Assembly (NCBI RefSeq): GCF_001517545.1
Contig: NZ_FBYA01000006.1
Coordinates: forward strand, 58,335 to 122,334
Direction: 5' to 3'
From: Limnohabitans sp. Rim47
GTDB taxonomy: Bacteria; Pseudomonadota; Gammaproteobacteria; Burkholderiales; Burkholderiaceae_C
Length of the DNA stretch: 64,000 bases
In this document: piece by piece, positions 63,416 through 64,000 of the stretch
How positions within the stretch are numbered: the stretch's first letter is position 1
Layout of the letters: the number at the start of each line of letters is the position of its first letter
Made by a program: the position numbers and the translations under genes
The notes under the pieces: generated by a model
Databases searched by the model: none
Seen by the model: the letters and a program-made list of their open reading frames with translations, nothing else
What the model was told of the DNA's origin: nothing

Positions 63416-63460
63416 ACTATTTCAAGTTTTTGGCTGGCCTTTCAGCCAACCCAAACCGCA

Positions 63461-63775
63461 TTACTGCAGCTTGATTTCGACGTCCACGCCAGCAGGCAGA
63501 TCGAGTTTCATCAGGGCGTCGACTGTTTTATCAGTAGGGTCCACGATGTCCATCAAACGCTGGTGTGTACGGATTTCCAACTGGTCACGGCTGGTCTTGT
63601 TGACGTGCGGTGAACGCAGGATGTCAAAACGCTTCATGCGTGTTGGCAAAGGCACTGGGCCCTTGACAATCGCGCCAGTGCGCTTGGCAGTGTCAACGAT
63701 CTCGGCAGCGGACTGGTCGATCAGTTTGTAGTCAAAAGCCTTCAGGCGAATGCGGATTTTTTGCTTGGATGACAT
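63461..63775 (-). CDS. rpsJ: 30S ribosomal protein S10
   Basis: This 104-aa protein is also the NusE partner in antitermination. It contains IRLKAFDYKLIDQSAAEIVD and GPVPLPTRMKRFDILRSPHV. AAGGAA precedes the ATG. It is set apart from rplC by 183 bp. Confidence 0.97.
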   Translation of the reverse strand: MSSKQKIRIRLKAFDYKLIDQSAAEIVDTAKRTGAIVKGPVPLPTRMKRFDILRSPHVNKTSRDQLEIRTHQRLMDIVDPTDKTVDALMKLDLPAGVDVEIKLQ

Positions 63776-63808
63776 GTCAATTCCTTGTGGTGAGTTTTCT
63801 GCTTGCTA

Positions 63809-63835
63809 CAGTGCAAAGGCCAAACCTTTGCACTG
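63809..63835. other. 11-bp perfect hairpin between tuf and rpsJ
   Basis: CAGTGCAAAGG pairs with CCTTTGCACTG across a 5-nt loop, 33 bp upstream of the rpsJ ATG. No T-run follows on the minus strand, so it is probably an RNA-processing or partial attenuation site. Confidence 0.7.
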
Positions 63836-63851
63836 CTGCGCCACAAATGAA

Positions 63852-64000
<149 letters not shown>

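Overview
The window looks like chromosomal DNA of a high-GC betaproteobacterium of the Comamonadaceae, possibly Limnohabitans-like. That placement is an inference from gene content and order: a complete lip operon, the atp operon, tuf plus the S10 operon, an EIIA(Man)-HPr-EI phosphotransferase without a sugar permease, and a MarR-controlled homoprotocatechuate operon. I ran no database search. The window contains no insertion sequence, prophage or CRISPR array. The only RNA gene found is tRNA-Arg(CCG).

Layout. 1-6896: the 3' end of a glycolate-oxidase-type FAD oxidase gene closed by a terminator. It is followed by a MarR gene with a 28-bp palindromic operator laid over its promoter. A catabolic operon follows: FAD hydroxylase, 66-aa partner, VOC metalloprotein and fumarylacetoacetase. 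An asparaginase gene comes next. 6942-11414: a PLP-homeostasis protein, a hydroxyisobutyrate-type dehydrogenase, and the dolP-diaA-yraN/rsmI group. 11454-21264 (minus strand): a meta-cleavage operon for homoprotocatechuate (hpaR-G1-G2-E-D-F-H-I), extended by a class II aldolase, a ketopantoate-reductase-like gene and a DMT exporter. Its coding junctions are tight, but several of its gaps hold repeats and hairpins. 21371-28011: a relic of a receiver domain, nitronate monooxygenase, radA, ilvE, and a two-component system whose regulator gene is frameshifted at a run of nine G. 28072-38125: an AmpG-like permease, an M48 peptidase, an MBL hydrolase, a methyltransferase, xthA/pyrE, an NlpC/P60 peptidase, tRNA-Arg, a cytochrome c5-like protein, and a small yheT-type operon.

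38245-45462 (minus strand): the full atpIBEFHAGDC operon. 45659-49057: CopD-like protein, YbeD, LipB, LipA and a YghU-type glutathione transferase. 49059-53359 (minus strand): EI, HPr, EIIA(Man), an MFS carrier and a lipoprotein. 53412-58312: a CoA-transferase, a DUF4197 protein, a TlpA-like thioredoxin, cytochrome c', cytochrome b561, a GNAT protein and a peroxiredoxin. 58416-64000 (minus strand): the S10 ribosomal operon from tuf (cut by the window end) through rpsQ, with a terminator right after rpsQ.

Two aromatic routes dominate the first third. One hydroxylates an aromatic acid and ends at fumarylacetoacetate. The other cleaves homoprotocatechuate and ends in pyruvate and succinate semialdehyde. 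The most unusual observations are the VOC protein sitting where a canonical homogentisate dioxygenase would be expected, the hexanucleotide repeat and hairpins inside the hpa operon, the poly-G frameshift in the response regulator, and the promoter and hairpins that split tuf, rpsJ and rplC.
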